This document shows positions 39,785 through 53,049 of a stretch of DNA of 64,000 nucleotides, in pieces. A program made the translations under genes and the position numbers. Numbering within the stretch: the first letter of the stretch is position 1; every line of letters starts with the position of its first letter. The DNA is taken from positions 62,001 through 126,000 of the forward strand of contig CAMQGK010000140.1 in NCBI GenBank assembly GCA_947000775.1. Reading direction: 5' to 3'. The notes beneath the pieces are model-generated. The model ran no database searches, was not told the DNA's origin, and saw nothing but the letters and a program-made list of their open reading frames with translations. Source of the DNA: Pterois miles. Lineage: Eukaryota; Chordata; Actinopteri; Perciformes; Scorpaenidae.

Positions 39785-40114
39785 ACCAGAAGTCTATCCG
39801 CATTTCAGCTTATAAATTTCTGTCTTTTCAGCAACGCTTTGCAATAAATTTCAGCTGTCATTTTCTGCAGGAAATGCGATCATCTAGTTTTTTTTAAAGT
39901 ATTCTATTGCAGTGCTTCATTTAGCTGCTGTAACTGCTTATTATCCATACTCAAACTGTTAAACTTAAACAATCATCACATGATCATCATCAGCACACAC
40001 TCAACCTAAAGTAGTTAGTCTTATTGCTATGTTCAAAAAGCTCCATTACATCCACTGTTATTTTTAATTTTTATTTTTCTATTTACAAATTATATACAAA
40101 TATACACATTACAA

Positions 40115-43100
40115 CTAGTGGTCATCTGTCTTGAACAGTGATAACTGGTCAGCAGATGTCCTGGGTTTGGACACCATCTTCCTGATCTTGCGAGGGAACC
40201 ACAACAGTTTTCTCCTCACTCGCCGCATTATGCTGTCCCTACTGGAGTTGGCCTTGGGGCTGTCCACACCGGAGTCGTCCTCGACGGGTTCGGGGCTGTT
40301 GGGTTCCTGCTCCTCCACTGCCTCGCTGTGGACCGGCTGTTCTGACAGCAGGTCCCGATTCATCAGCGTGCGGGGGGACAGGGGCAGGGGGCTGCCGTAC
40401 TCCTGGAGTTTTAAGAGAAAACCACTGTCAGTTATTTATATTCATTGTTCATTCAATAGAGAGAAACAGATTTATTCAGCCTCTACCAGCATTGAGAGGT
40501 GAGGAGCTGGAGGAAAAACTGTAGCCTACCTCCTTGAAGCGGAAGGCAACATAACAGAAGTCTGTCGATCCATCCTGGACATCACCACCGTGAGGAGATG
40601 TGTCCGACAGCAGAAGAGGGCACTCTGAAACAACCAATATGAGTTAAGTCGCAGGAAAGACATATTGACGTACATATTTATCCTAAAATTCACACCAAAC
40701 ATCACTGAAAAAAACTGCTATTACTACTGCTACTATCTACTATTCATGTCAGACAGGAGTATTTGGCTGCGGTCGAAGAATTCAAAATAAATTGAAACCA
40801 GATGGTCGTCACTTGCCACTCATATTCATCAACATGAATCCCAATTAGTATACGACTGTATGAAGATAATATGCAAGATAAGCATATTGTTTGTTTTCAT
40901 GAACAGCAGAATGATGCGTCACTGTAAATGTTGCAGCTGCAAGGAATTGTGGGACGGCATTATCTCCTTTCCTTTGGTAAAGGATGCTCCAGTGTGTCCT
41001 AAGCTAAAGGAGATGAGAAAGGAAGCACTGATGCACCTTTCCTCAGCGTTTAGAGAGTCTGAGCAGCTCTCATCACGGCTGCTACTCAGATACTTCGGGG
41101 TCATTTCACTCCGTCAGGAACCTTCCTCAGAGAAAAAGACTTTTCGTCCGCAGCCTTTGTCAATGTGTCTGCGTTGGCACCTACCTTTAAAGGTGCGTGT
41201 GTCCTCCTCATTGTCCAGTTTAGGGACGTACGGAGGCCTCTGATTAAGGAGGTCGCTCCAGTCCACAGCTTTGAAGAATGGGTGTCTTTTCACCTCATAG
41301 GCTCCTCCTGGAGAAGAAATGACAACAACATTTAGTTTGTACATCTCCACATGTTGGTCCTGATACCTGACCCAAACATTCCACACTGCCCTCAAAGGTC
41401 TCTGGATCTCTCAGGGTCTAGTCTCTCTATGGACATTATCACTTTATATGTAGCTCACGTCTGACCGTGACACCACTTAGTACTCCAATAAAACACAGTT
41501 TCTCTGTTTCTTATACAGTCTGTCGTTAGTAAAGCTGTCACTTACTTGTACCAAGACGCGTCTCACAGTTCTTATCCAAGAGAAGATGCAGGAGGCTGTT
41601 GGCAGCCTGTATCCCTGGATTGTCTATATTTGGTGTCAAGAGTTCATCTGGAAAAGAAGCACATATCAGTTGATCTGATCAAGGACTTTACATTTAATTG
41701 ACATCACCAAAGGGACCGAATGACATAATTCTTAGACGAAAACATCATAAACCTAGCGTAAAAATGTAAATCTCAAATTCAAACGAAACAAGAAATGAAA
41801 GCTACTTTGTGACAGATTTTAAAGTTAAATCACAAAGTAGCTACGTGTTGAATCATTTTTAAAATACAGAAAGATTCATTCAGAACGGCTAGAGTGACAA
41901 ACGTGTAGAAAGGTTGCATGTGATGAGAAGATAATGAATGAGCTAAAGATTCCTACCTTTGGTCACTCGGCGACGGACCTCCGGAGCATCCTTGACCCAG
42001 TCCTTGATCCTGTAACCGAAAGGTGTGACGCCAAACAGGAATTTGTACAGAATAATCCCTGCGGCCCACCAGTCTACGGGCTTTCCGTAGCCCGTCCGTA
42101 GTATCACCTCTGGGGCTAAATATGGAAGCGTGCCGCAACACTGTGGGAGAAAATGAAGTAGGAAAATACATATAACACAGGATTTACACAAGTTTAAATA
42201 AGAAGAAAGAAAGAAAAGAAAAGAAGAGACTAACCTCTCCATCAGTGAACTCTCTGGCAACTTGCCGACAGGCTTCCTCAGTCAGGCAGGCTGCCATGTT
42301 CACTGACCCGGACTTGGACAGCCCGAAATCCGCCACAGTTAGGTGTCCCGTGTTTGTGATCAGAAGACTACAATGGAGGGAAGCAGAACATGTCTCATGT
42401 TACACTATATGACAGGATTGGTCCACTTCAGTAGCAAGTAGGACAAACAGGAAAGTCATTGGGGGTTTGTGGGCTACTACTCTACACAGTGGACAAATAT
42501 GCTGCTTTATGCTAATGTAGGTGTGTATTTATTATTGGTTATCAATGAACAACACAAAACAATGATAGATATTGTCCAGAAATCCTCACAGGTACTGACT
42601 TTAGCATCAAAAATATGCTCCAATCATAACATGCAAACTGCAGCCCAACAGGCAACAGCAGCTGTCAGTGTGTCAGTGTGCTGACTTGACTATGACTTGA
42701 TCCAAACTGCATGTGATTATCATAAAGTGCTCATGTCTGTAAAGGGGAGATTGGTGGCTATCCACACAACCCATTTACATTCATACATCTGGAGGTCAGA
42801 GGTCAAGGGGCCAGTCTGACCCTCTCGCCAAAATTCAGCAGAAGTATTTAACCTTATTTGCAACAAGCTATGACACGGTTGGTACCGACGGATTCAATAT
42901 CACGATACCAGTATTTTCACTGTGTCTTTAAAACTGACCCCAGTACAACATCCAGAAGATCACTTGTCTTAATGCCTTCAAGACATTAGTGTTGTTAAGG
43001 TGAATTTGCATTAATCCGTTATTATTGTGTAAACTTTGACATGGTAGATTAATACTGAAGACATTAATACTGAAGACTGAGAAAATGCCTGTCGTCAAAG

Positions 43101-45461
43101 CTAAAGGGGGCTACAAAAGATTGGGTAAAAATATCAGTACTGGGAGAGTTTCTGTAAATTTAGCTCCAACTTAAAAAGAGGTTTGTTACACCCTTCTCCT
43201 GAACAGCGATTGTCCAATCATAGCTAAGCAACTATATCTAGGCATGTCACTTCTGTCAGGCTTTGAGTTTCCTAAAGCAACATTATCAGAGCAAAGAAAT
43301 GGCTTTAAACAGTGTTTATATCTACAAATAATTAAATGTATAAAGAAATCATAAACAGTGGATGTCTACGCTCTCCGAGTGCCCTTCTAGATTTAAAACT
43401 GGTCAGTTGGAAAGAGAAAGAAAGTCAGAGACTGTGTTTTCAACCAACTCATGAAATTACGTTAGCTTTGTTAGCTCGCTAGCTTCGGCTGAGACATCTG
43501 CCAGCGACAGAGTAGCAGCTTCTAATTTCCAGCCAACAACCATCAATTTTGATGGCTAGAAATTTCAAACCTCAAATGGTATATCTGCCACCAACGTTGT
43601 TGTAAACTGTACCATGCAATAATGAAAAGCATGACAGGCGTAGTAACAATAACTAAGGAGGGCCTAAAACCAGACATGGAAAAATAATAAATTATGAGAT
43701 TATGAAGATGTCCCTTCCAAAGGGACAGGTCGAAGCCTTACTTGTCAGGTTTGAGGTCTCGGTGGATGATGCCGTGGTTGTGGATGTACTCCAGTGCTAA
43801 CACGAGCTCTGCAGCGTAGAAGCGGGCCACATATACAGCGAAACACTTATTGTATCTCAGCAAGGTGCCAAAATCCCCACCTACAAGATCAGCGAGAGAC
43901 ACAACAGGTCAGATGCTATGTGTAGGTCTTCTCAGAGTGTGTCACATGTGTACAGTGGATACAGTGTATATGCATGTATGACCGATCCAAAAGCAACCTC
44001 CTTACCTCCGACATACTCCATCACCATGTACATGTGGTTCTTCGTCTCAAATGAGCAAAACAAGGAGACGACAAGAGGGCTGTCAAGGAAGGCGAGGATG
44101 TCCCGCTCCAGCAGGACGTCATCCCTCTGTTCCTTGTACTGCGGTTTGATTTGCTTCATGGCAAAAACCCGACGAGTCTCCTTGTGGCGCACAAGGTTTA
44201 CAGTACTGGACAAGAGAGGAAAGGAAACGTGAGCAGCTTCTATGACTGAGTATCAGAAAAGAAACTGTCCAGATGGAGCAAAATAACTCTACACCACATC
44301 TCTCTCTTTTCTGCTTTGACTGGACTCTCTGCGCTATCCAAAGAGTCAGTGTGAACACAAAGACAGCAGTCTGTCTTACTCACCCAAAGGCACCTTTGGC
44401 AATGTATTTGCCGATGTCAAAGTCGCTCCTCACCGGTTTTATCGGAGGAGGCCTGCAGGCTGCGCGGGTCTAAATCAAACACAGGAACGACAAAAAAGTT
44501 GAAATGCAAAATGTATACTGAGCTAAAGTTACATCAGAAAAGCAGCCTTGTTTTTAGTTTGACAAACCAGCCTTTTTTAGTGGATCCAGTGGGACTGTGT
44601 AATACTTAAAATTTCAATTTACCTTCAGTGGAGTTATAAAAATCATCATATTTCAACCATAAATTGTTTTGCAGTCCAAATGAATAGAAGTGAACAGGTA
44701 CAACTACAATGATTAAATTAATAAGATTAAATCACATTATTTAGTCATTCTTTTTATGCCACGATGGGTAACAACACTGTGTATATTAATGAAGCGTTGC
44801 ACTGCAAATTTTATCATAAACCAAAATGTCATTGCTGGGTCTTTAAAATACCCGTAGTTGCATTCACCCTCTGTCTGAAATGCTCCATTTTAGGGCCTGT
44901 CTCTTTAAGACCCCCTTCTGAAAAAACCCAGTCTGCTTGTGAGACAAATATATAAATAGACAAATAATATAAATAGTACACCTTTAAAAAAGGTAGTTTG
45001 TGGGTTGGTAGGTACTCCAGATACTCAAATGTTGTGTACGAGCACTGTAAAGTGAGTTTTTCATGATATGTCCCCTTTAAAACATCATTTCAGTGAGAAT
45101 GGTTTTGGGATTTTTGTTATTTGGAGAAACAGGTTGCAAATTACAAAGAGAAGATCACTTGTTTTGCATCACATAGTGCTGGCATAGGCTAAATCATCAT
45201 CAGTGTTAATAAGATTTAAATGTTTGAATCAGCTGGAAACAAAACGTCTCAAAGATGAGAAATACTTACCTCGTGGAGAATCTTCTCCAGTTTATTTTCC
45301 AGCTCCAGGAAGTAGCTGCAGCTGACCAGGCCGCCCTGCAGCACGTCGCCACAGGTTCTGGTCAGCTCAGCGAGCTGGCTCTGGATGAACGTCAGGGTCC
45401 GGGTGGCCCGAGGTAGATCGCCGTCAGAGAACTTCACCGTCTTCGCCATGTGGACCAGGTG
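40115..45461 (-). CDS. MAST-family serine/threonine protein kinase, compact form, copy 4 (class B)
   Basis: Exons 45270-45461 (ATG at 45449), 44384-44469, 44006-44205, 43742-43880, 42235-42367, 41957-42140, 41546-41647, 41185-41307, 40530-40624 and 40115-40402. The 509-aa frame is intact. Differences from copies 1-3 are S494P and I506T in the C-terminal tail (shared with copy 5) and T164R (CTG ACA TAC becomes CTG AGA TAC, near 43857), which is private to this copy and sits just after the hinge. A 95-bp segment (45466-45560) lies in the intron immediately before the first coding exon; the AG acceptor before CACCTGG is kept, but its pyrimidine tract is different. The 808-bp purine-rich insertion lies about 1 kb upstream of the ATG. 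Confidence 0.87.
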
Positions 45462-45465
45462 CTTG

Positions 45466-45560
45466 GAATTAAAATATTTAACAAAATTAAAAATAATGCT
45501 AATTATTTCTGTCTAGGCAGGATTAGGAAAGATTTAGCGAGATACACTTTGAACCAAGAG
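45466..45560. other. 95-bp class B segment at the first kinase splice acceptor (unit 4)
   Basis: Present between gtgcttg and aatgacag, which adjoin directly in units 1-3. On the minus strand it moves a different sequence (ttaattccaag) up to the AG acceptor of the first coding exon. Shared with unit 5 (58397-58491). It could be an insertion in B or a deletion in A. Confidence 0.85.
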
Positions 45561-46420
45561 AATGACAGCAAAATGTAGTTAGACAATTACAGTATAGTAG
45601 TATCTACATTCATACAGATGAGCTCACCTACTGTAGTATAACCAGTAATAGTCTGATGCACAAATATACTGAATATAAAAGCTGTTCGAAAATAAACAAT
45701 AATCCCACTTTTAGAAAAAAAATGGTGCTCAGTAATGTTTCATATACTTCTACAAAACACAATAAACCTGAACCTCAGTTTGTTTGATTTCTCCAAATGT
45801 GATAACTAGATTATAGCAAACTAAACTGCAGAGGAAGAGCTGTGACTGTGAACTAAAATTATATGGCCAAATAAGTCTATACACTGTCCATTTATCAGAT
45901 GATAATCAACTTTTTTTATGGGATATCAACTTTAAAATGCTAAAATAAAGTGTTAATAAAAGGAAATAAATACATACAGTTCTCAAGATACAGGATCTTT
46001 TTGCTAACGATAATAGCAGAGAAACAGTCAATACAAGCTGACAACGCAAAATCCACCAGTCAGTTTTCACCACTTAACTGAGGCTGCTGAGTCAATTGAT
46101 GTGTGTCTGTCTGTCCTCTGTGCTGCAGGTCTCCAAATGATGTAAACAAACCATCTCCAGGAGTTTCAAAACTCTCCTGTAAATTCAAAAAATTCAAGGA
46201 CTCTGATTGGCTCCTGTGAATCAACAAAACTCAGCTTGTTGCCATGATTTGTTGCCATGTTCTCCACTATGAGACCAATACAGGAATATTATCTTATCTT
46301 ATCTTATAAAAACAAGAAACTATGTGGCATTTGCTCAAATAACAATGCTTTGTATAAACAATATAAAACCATTTTAATATGTGTATAATAATGTGACTAT
46401 CAAACAGTTTCATTTGAAAT

Positions 46421-47228
<808 letters not shown>

Positions 47229-47364
47229 AATGGTAATGTAATAATTGTTTTACGCATCTCAACACCACAGTTTTGGGACATGAGGAAAAATGAAAAAGAA
47301 AAGTTTGGATGCATAAAAGGCTTCAGAAATTGTATTAAATATTTTTTTGTGCGTATATACATAG

Positions 47365-47817
47365 TAGGGGTGTGATGGTTCATAAAATTCACGGTTCGGT
47401 TCAAATCCCGGTTTGCGGTCCCGGTTTTGGGTTCGGTCTGTCCGTCTGTAGTCAGAGCTACGTGGTCTGTGTTGGACAGTTCAGGAAGTACTGCGTAGCT
47501 TATGTGTCTGCCAGACGACATATTACAGCGCGGCTCAAGTAGCCTCATCGTATGCTGACATCCAGCGTCCTCCACGACTGCATCAGGCTGCATATCTTTC
47601 AATAGAAACATCCCTTATGCTTTGGTTGTGTTTTAGTTGTGTCCCAGCCTCTTTCCATAGGCCTTGATTTCTAGTGTGACAATATATGATGAAAAAAAAA
47701 ACACACACAATCGGCCTCATAACCTATTTCAAACAAACCTAACAATACATACACAAACTGAATTGTGACTAGAGAACCGAGCGGTTTGTATTTTTACTCG
47801 CACTGTTCCCATCCCTT
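47365..47817 (+). mobile_element. hAT-like non-autonomous DNA element, unit 4
   Basis: Same insertion. The left end reads gtgtgatgg (class B), and the last base of the right end is T instead of A. The 808-bp insertion ends about 136 bp before it. Confidence 0.6.
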
Positions 47818-49265
47818 GTACATGAACACCGCATTGACTCCTGGATCGTACATCAACGTTGGGGCCATATTGGACCTGGCTAGACTGGCCTGTAACCCAG
47901 ATATAAGTGAACGAGGGCGCTGCCGTTTTGCTGGATAAAAAGCACTATAACATTGCATTTTCAACCGATTTCAATGAGTCGTTTTATAATCAAAAGTTTA
48001 TGATCCATGAGGAGTAATGCTATGATATTACTTTTGTGGAAAACTGTTAAATACATTAACGTCACTGCTTCCGGTTTATGGATCACAGGTCTGCCCTTCA
48101 GTATGGTGGGGTTCCATCATTATAGGTTATTAAAACTAGATCATATCATATTTTCCTCAAAGCATTTTTCAAATTCTCAACTGTTTTTGTTGCATCAAGT
48201 TTATGTTACATCTTTACAATAAGTTTGTTTCTGTAACATCAGATAAGAGCTAACATTCGGTATTGTTAGCTAACCAATGAGTTAATGTTAACTTATTGAT
48301 GTTCATGTCTTACATATCATGTTTATGTCCGATATATGATAAAAATGATGCGTCTAATATTGCAAACAATAAAACTGATGACGTCAAGCTTTACAAGTGT
48401 TATCAGATTATTTCGGTTTCATAGTTGCTGTATTATCACTATTACTCCATTAAATTCAGATACCTAACATTATTATACTATATTATTTATTATCGTTATT
48501 TATTTATGACATTTTTATTTATTTTATATATTTCATCATTATATGGCATTATACAGGGACCTCTCTACAAGTATTAACCTTGAACAAGGAAAATGAGCCA
48601 AAGTCACACTCGACAAACGTGAGTCTTAACAGTTCCTGATGATAAAATAATTATCTTCTATTACACAAGTGATTCAGTTCATGTCAGCCTACAAGACACA
48701 CTTGTCTCCTGAGCATCTAGCAGCGATTAGAGCTTAACTATCCAGATGCTAACCGGAGACTAAACTTGATTTTTCTACACCATGTACATCATAAACCCTT
48801 TAATATAATAACGATTCATTGAAATCAGTTGGGAAATATAGACGTTAAAGTGCTTTTTATCCAGAGAAATGGCAGCTCCCTCGTTCACTAGTACAGGGTT
48901 ACAGATAAGTCTGGACAGGTCCAGTGTGGCGGCCACGCTGACGTATCGCTGCAATGGGCTGAAGCGACGTCTATGTTTATACGTCTATGGTAAATACAGC
49001 CTCACAAAGCTGCTGGCATGGCTGCTGTTTGAACAGCAGCCCCTGTTGTGTGACCGGTCTAAAATATTTAAGAATTAATTTTGTTTTTGAGCTTTTCTAA
49101 AAGGCTTGTTTCTTCTTCTGGTCTGCTTTCCACGTTTAGATCATTCCTTCGGTTAAACGTCCTCCTCGAGGCTATACGACCTCAGACACCCTGCTGGTTC
49201 ATGTCTTGCATTGAAGTCGGAAATGTGTGGTGTGTATGTGGTTACACAGGTGAATACAGTATGCT

Positions 49266-49645
49266 TCACCTGTTGAGCCTGGGACTGTGAGGACAGTGGT
49301 GATGATGCCACAGGACATGATGGTTTTCCTGCCAGCATCTCCTCATGACGTCCAGGATCCCTTCATCGGTCACTGCTCCAGTTGATAAAACTTGTGACAA
49401 CTAGAAGTACAACAGAGGGAATAATCATAAAGGTACCAGGGTGGGGGGTCGGTCTCACCAGACACATAGGAGATAAGCATGCCTGAAAGTATTGTGTAGA
49501 TTTAGTAAATGATTGGTACTAGTTTGCGGTGCTTTTCCAGCAGAGAGTGTCTGTGAGATTCTCCAAACACCTCCATCAGGTTCTGCACCGAAGCGCCATC
49601 TTTGCCCATCAGCAGCCAGAAGACTCGCTCCATGTTGTTCAGGTC
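49266..49645 (-). other. Exon-like ORF pair, unit 5 copy
   Basis: ORFs at 49502-49645 and 49266-49400, both still open in class B. Substitutions fall mainly outside them (for example just below 49266 and in the intervening DNA), which is mildly consistent with constraint but not proof of it. Confidence 0.3.
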
Positions 49646-50639
49646 CTACAGGCCAGAAGTCAAGGAGTGACCAAACATGCCAATACAACGGTTCATTTCT
49701 TATAGCTTTACACACATGCAGGACATTTAAAATAATACCTGACTAACTTCATATGAATGGCAATTTTTTTAATGCCGAAATCGATAAATTTGCTGGAGGT
49801 GTTACCAGCGCCAGACCTAGGGGGGTATCTGGACCGGCAGCGAGGGCTACACAGGCGGTGAAGCACAGCGTAGCCAAGAGATAAACGCTGTAGATCAATA
49901 GGGAGAAAGACCAAAGTTAGCGTCTTGTCTCAGCCACAGCTTGTTTATTTCTCCACAATTTCATACAGTATCTTCATTCACATATTAACATATACAGTCC
50001 CTTTAACATGTATCAAGCACTATCGCATTATCGCATTATACATATTCTCCTAACTGGCACTTCACAGCAGCGCTAAGGTGCTTTGCCCATGACACATTAA
50101 CAAGTGTTAGAATACAACCACCGTCTTTACACACTGTTGGCTGGCTAATACTTTTTAGGAACATTTGCAACTTATTTTCTAACTCTACTGAACATTATGC
50201 CACTTCATATCAGTTTATCACACTTACAAAACTACTGTGTAAAACTAAAGTTCACGGACGCAACTGCTAAAAATGGCGATCTCCTTCGTAGCATTTAGCA
50301 ACATAGTAAACCCGCTACACTTCTCAAACATGTCAACATCTTCTTATAACATTAGCAGACGATTTATATAACATTCACATTAGCTGCTGATACAACATAA
50401 ACATTGAAAAATGAGTTTTGCAGTACCTGTAGATCAATAGGGAGAAAGACCAAAGCTAGCTTCTTGTCTCAGCCACAGCTCGCTTATTTGTGAGCTGCGC
50501 GTGAGCAGAGCACGTAGTTACAGTCTCCCTTAAAAGATCTACAGCAGCACCAGGGCGCCATCTACTGACGGGGAGGTGTAATAACCTCAAAATAAGGACT
50601 GTGGAGAAGCTGCTAGCCGTTTTAAATCCAGCGTGGTAA

Positions 50640-50800
50640 ACACTACACGTCCAGTAAAGGATGGAAACACTTTGGGTTTCACACATTGCAGGAAAAGCAG
50701 AGCTAGACATCACGGCTAAAGCTGCATGCTACCTCTGTCACGGACAGGAAACGGTGTCGTATGGCGATAACGTGCGGCCCGGCCGGCCGTCGCTCTCATC
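50640..50800 (+). pseudogene. BED zinc-finger relic, probably from an hAT transposase (unit 5)
   Basis: In one frame the plus strand reads WKHFGFHTLQEKQS and then meets TAG. A shifted frame continues DITAKAACYLCHGQETVSYG. The W-K-H-F-G-F start, the C-x2-C pair and V-S-Y-G-D-N are the layout of BED fingers at the N-terminus of hAT transposases and ZBED proteins. The shift and stop show that it is dead. Units 1-4 lack the first part (94-bp indel) and have CGC for the first Cys codon TGC. Confidence 0.5.
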
Positions 50801-51329
50801 TCCGTGGTCAAATGAGCTGACGCTATCACTGAAGAGCACCCACATACTGACATTTATGTTAAATGCATTCCAACGGCCCCCATGGAGCTGACCATGGATG
50901 GATAAAGAGAGCGGAGCTGACAGGAGAGCTAGAGACCACCTCGGAGAAATTAGAGGAAGTAGACAAACCTGAGTCAGCAGACACCTGAACTGATGTGACT
51001 GAGTCAGTGAAAAGTAGTTTGTGGGCAAAATGGTTGAAATGTTCAGCTTCTGCCACTGAAAAGTGGTGCTCATATTTAACCTAAACTGCTGAAAACAAAT
51101 AAATAAATAAATAAATAAAAACAAAAGCAGAATTTGCATTTGTACTTTTTTGATGTAAGATTGATGGAGGCATAGGCATATGAGCAGTTGAGCAAATGGA
51201 GCAGATGCATATATCTATTTTTTCTATATCTACTTTTTGTCTTTTTATCACATCTGAAGGGGCTAAATTAAAAAAAAGAAAAACAACAGGTCTTTTAAGT
51301 GTTACATGGCTATTCATATTTTGCATCAA

Positions 51330-51619
51330 CCCATCCATCCATCCTTCTGCAACTGCTTATCCCATCTGGGATCACAGGGGGGCTGGAGCCGATCCCAGCT
51401 GACAGTGGGTGAAGGCGGGGTTCACCCCGGACAGGTCGCCAGTCCATCGCAGAGCTGACACAAAACCATTCATTGTCACATTCATACCTACAATTTAGAG
51501 TCACCAATTAACGGTGAGAAGATGCAAACTCCACACAGAAGAGCCCCAAGCTGAATTTGAACCTGTGAGCCTCTTTCTGTGAGGCAACAGTGCTAACCAC
51601 TGCAGCACCATGCAGCCCA
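51330..51619 (-). mobile_element. L2-like LINE 3' tail, unit 5
   Basis: Same insertion with class B bases: ccttctgc, agtccatcgc and ttcaccccgg. The class B bases match the usual form of the repeat more closely (gcgatggactggcgacc on the minus strand), suggesting that class B is nearer the ancestral state here. Confidence 0.65.
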
Positions 51620-52411
51620 TCATCCCTGTTGTTGAAACACAATGTAAACATACATTGTGTTTCACATTGTCCAGTGTGGATCACACAATGTAAATCTCAT
51701 ATGAATTGGATCATTGTTGTCACATAACGCTGATTTCCTGTTGCCAGGAGGTGACGCTATGACGTCAAATCAATATTGCCATGTAGATGTTTTCAGATGT
51801 TTTCAGGCCTGGACTGTTATGAAGTAGGTCAAGTTTGGGGCAGACTCACACATCTAGGTGAAATATGCCACCGGTGAAATCATTAGGGGGCGCTACGAAG
51901 CCAATTTGCTACATCCGACAATGGGACCAATGTCAAAATCTGATTTCACGCACTTCTGACAAGTGTGCCAATTTTCAAGATGTTTTGAATAGCCCAAGCA
52001 CCTTGTTTTTCTGCTCAAAGACACAATATAATAATAATAATAATAATAATAATTAGGAAAACGATAGGGGCCCTCATCAATAAAAGACCTAACTCTCACT
52101 GTATGTGAACAGGAAACTAGGGATGGGCCTAATGTTTCAAAATAAAAGTTAATTCTACCCAAATACTACTTCCTGTCCCACACTTATACTTGTAAAGGCT
52201 TATTCCATCCAAAGATTACTTTCTAGATTCAAAACCGGCGAGACCTTAACATCCTTTGTGCAAAGTTCATTGGTGAACAGTAAATTGTGTTGGAGATTTT
52301 TGGGATGCATCTTCAGTAGTGTTTCTTCAGATCATCGGGGTGTTTGGGCCTTTAACACTATACACCCTCACCAACGGGCTGATCAAACCTCAGCTTGCAT
52401 CCCACGCCCAG

Positions 52412-52719
52412 TTAGCAGAAAAACAATTGCCTTTTAGGCTTGACCTTTTGGCTGCTTCTTTCTGTTGCTTCCGATGCACCTTTGATGGCTGAGCGCTGGC
52501 TCTGGCCCCTGAATCCCAGGTCCCTCAAGGGTTTGGTGGTAGATGCTGCCACAAAAACTCTGAACCGGACCTCCACTGGGCGGATTTGTGTGTTCCAGCC
52601 CCGATGTTGAGCTTCAGCGGCTCATTGGCCTCATCCACTGCCTCCTCCCGGGGCACGGTGAGCTCAGTGATGTAAACCGTCTTCAGGGAGGGGGACCAGA
52701 GCACCAAGTCGGGTCTTAA
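52412..52719 (-). pseudogene. Degraded mobile-element ORF fragment, unit 5
   Basis: Class B form as in unit 4, with the extra base near 52593. Confidence 0.5.
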
Positions 52720-53049
52720 ACCAGAAGTCTATCCGCATTTCAGCTTATAAATTTCTGTCTTTACAGCAACGCTTTGCAATAAATTTCAGCTGTCATTTTC
52801 TGCAGGAAATGCGATCATCTAGTTTTTTTTAAAGTATTCTATTGCAGTGCTTCATTTAGCTGCTGTAACTGCTTATTATCCATACTCAAACTGTTAAACT
52901 TAAACAATCATCACATGATCATCATCAGCACACACTCACCCTTAAGTAGTTAGTCTTATTGCTATGTTCAAAAAGCTCCATTACATCCACTGTTATTTTT
53001 AATTTTTATTTTTCTATTTACAAATTATATACAAATATACACATTACAA

